Of a stretch of 5,698 nucleotides of DNA, positions 4,717-5,698 are shown piece by piece. Within the stretch, counting starts at the first letter, position 1. Each line of letters begins with the position of its first letter. The notes beneath the pieces were generated by a model. That model saw only the letters and a list, made by a program, of their open reading frames with translations. It searched no databases and was not told where the DNA came from. This stretch comes from an uncultured Verrucomicrobiae bacterium (lineage in GTDB: Bacteria; Verrucomicrobiota; Verrucomicrobiia; Verrucomicrobiales; DEV007): contig CALDKL010000295.1 of the NCBI GenBank assembly GCA_937898895.1, forward strand, positions 1-5,698, in the 5' to 3' direction. The position numbers were made by a program, and so were the translations under genes.

Positions 4717-5698
4717 ATGTTGATCGAGGAATCCGAAGTCTCCGCCCACGCCGGAAAGGTCCGGCGGCTGCTCTCCGCCCTGAACGAGGCGCTCTACGGT
4801 CAGGAATCCCTCGTCGAGCTCGTCGTCACGGGCCTGCTTGCCCGAGGACACATCCTGCTCGAGGGCCTTCCGGGACTCGGCAAGACGGAACTGGTCAAGG
4901 CCCTCGCCAGATCACTCGATCTCGAAAACAAGCGGATTCAGTTCACCCCGGACCTCCTGCCCGGAGACATCACCGGAAACCCCATTCTTCAGGAGACGCC
5001 GCAGGGTCGCGAGTTTGTTTTTCAAAAGGGTCCACTCTTTGCCAATCTCGTTCTCGCCGACGAAATCAACCGCGCTTCGCCCAAAACCCAATCGGCTCTG
5101 CTCGAGGCGATGCAGGAACAGCGAGTCACCGTGCTCGGCACGACCCACCCGCTGCCCACGCCATTTTTTGTGCTCGCCACCCAGAATCCGATCGAACTCG
5201 AGGGCACCTATCCTCTGCCCGAAGCCCAACTCGATCGTTTCCTTTTCAAACTCGAAGTCCGCCGCAACTCTGTTGCCACGCTCCAGAAAATCGTTCTCCA
5301 CCGCGAGATCGGCGTCGAACCCGTCGTGGAGAAGGTGCTCTCGCGCGAAGATCTCACCGGGATCACCGAAGCGGTCCGCAAGATCCATCTCCCCGAGGTC
5401 GTGGCCAACTACATCGCCCGCCTCGTCGATGCCACCCACGGCGGATCGAAGGCCTCCGTCGCGATCAAATATGGAGCCAGTCCGCGAGCCGCCCTCGCCC
5501 TCGCCTCCGCCGCGAAAGCACGCGCCCTCATCCAGGGACGGATCAACACGAGCTTCGAAGACGTCGCCGCCGTCGCGACGCCCGTCCTCCTCCATCGGAT
5601 CCTCCTGCACTACGAGGCCCGCATCGAGGGTCGCGGCAGCGGAGAGGTCGTGGCCGAACTGCTCGCGGAAGTCCCCCGACAGCCTCTCGACCTCGCCC
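4717..5698 (+). CDS. MoxR-family AAA+ ATPase (3' end beyond window)
   Basis: An uninterrupted frame of 327 codons runs from the ATG at 4717 to the window edge with no stop, so the gene is 3'-partial, though nearly complete for this family (about 320-350 residues). Walker A is GLPGLGKT (50-57); Walker B is LVLADEINRA (111-120) with Asp115-Glu116; sensor 1 is the Asn of ATQNP (157). The MoxR signature GTYPLPEAQLDRF lies at 163-175, and sensor 2 is the Arg of GASPRA (257) in the C-terminal lid. MoxR proteins are cytosolic chaperone-like ATPases that usually act with VWA-domain and DUF58 proteins encoded next door, maturing enzymes or aiding envelope stress tolerance; those partners would lie to the right of this window. 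The gene diverges from rpsP. Alternative starts upstream are not attractive, and no ribosome binding site is visible. Confidence 0.93.
   Translation, partial: MLIEESEVSAHAGKVRRLLSALNEALYGQESLVELVVTGLLARGHILLEGLPGLGKTELVKALARSLDLENKRIQFTPDLLPGDITGNPILQETPQGREFVFQKGPLFANLVLADEINRASPKTQSALLEAMQEQRVTVLGTTHPLPTPFFVLATQNPIELEGTYPLPEAQLDRFLFKLEVRRNSVATLQKIVLHREIGVEPVVEKVLSREDLTGITEAVRKIHLPEVVANYIARLVDATHGGSKASVAIKYGASPRAALALASAAKARALIQGRINTSFEDVAAVATPVLLHRILLHYEARIEGRGSGEVVAELLAEVPRQPLDLA

Noticed and set aside
4912..5610. A 232-codon minus-strand open frame
   Set aside because: It is the antisense of the MoxR gene, whose Walker A, Walker B and sensor motifs on the plus strand are unmistakable.

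Overview
The window is about 5.7 kb of GC-rich, gene-dense bacterial chromosome. It looks like Verrucomicrobiota or a neighbour in the PVC group. The reasons are an ECF sigma factor paired with a membrane protein carrying an LptA/OstA-like domain, a secreted DUF1080 protein (a family abundant in Verrucomicrobiota and Planctomycetota), weak or absent Shine-Dalgarno sequences, and ordinary Gram-negative housekeeping genes (S16, KhpA, OmpA-type protein, MoxR ATPase). The phylum is inferred from family content, not proven.

Layout from left to right. Positions 1-563 hold no convincing gene: an AT-rich edge with an 11-bp direct repeat, followed by GC-rich DNA with short palindromes and a perfect 10-bp tandem duplication. 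Positions 564-2062 (+) are a two-gene unit: an ECF sigma factor whose stop overlaps the start (ATGA) of a single-pass membrane protein. That protein has a short cytosolic N-terminus, one transmembrane helix, a Pro/Ala-rich linker and an OstA/LptA-like beta domain outside the membrane, so it is the likely anti-sigma partner. Positions 2109-2762 (-) encode a secreted DUF1080/3-keto-disaccharide hydrolase-type protein, convergent with the sigma unit. Positions 2864-3640 (-) encode an exported coiled-coil protein with a Lys/Pro/Ala-rich stalk and an OmpA-like peptidoglycan-binding domain. Positions 3871-4137 (-) encode KhpA and 4254-4499 (-) encode ribosomal protein S16. A terminator-like hairpin lies between these two. 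Positions 4717-5698 (+) hold a MoxR-family AAA+ ATPase that runs off the right edge; it diverges from rpsP across a 217-bp promoter region.

The rpsP-khpA pair serves translation and RNA binding. The OmpA-like protein and the sigma/anti-sigma pair concern the cell envelope. The DUF1080 protein is probably carbohydrate-related. MoxR is a chaperone-type ATPase that usually works with VWA-domain proteins encoded just downstream, here beyond the window. The most interesting item is the sigma partner whose extracytoplasmic sensor region resembles the LPS-transport protein LptA. The rest is mostly ordinary core genome.
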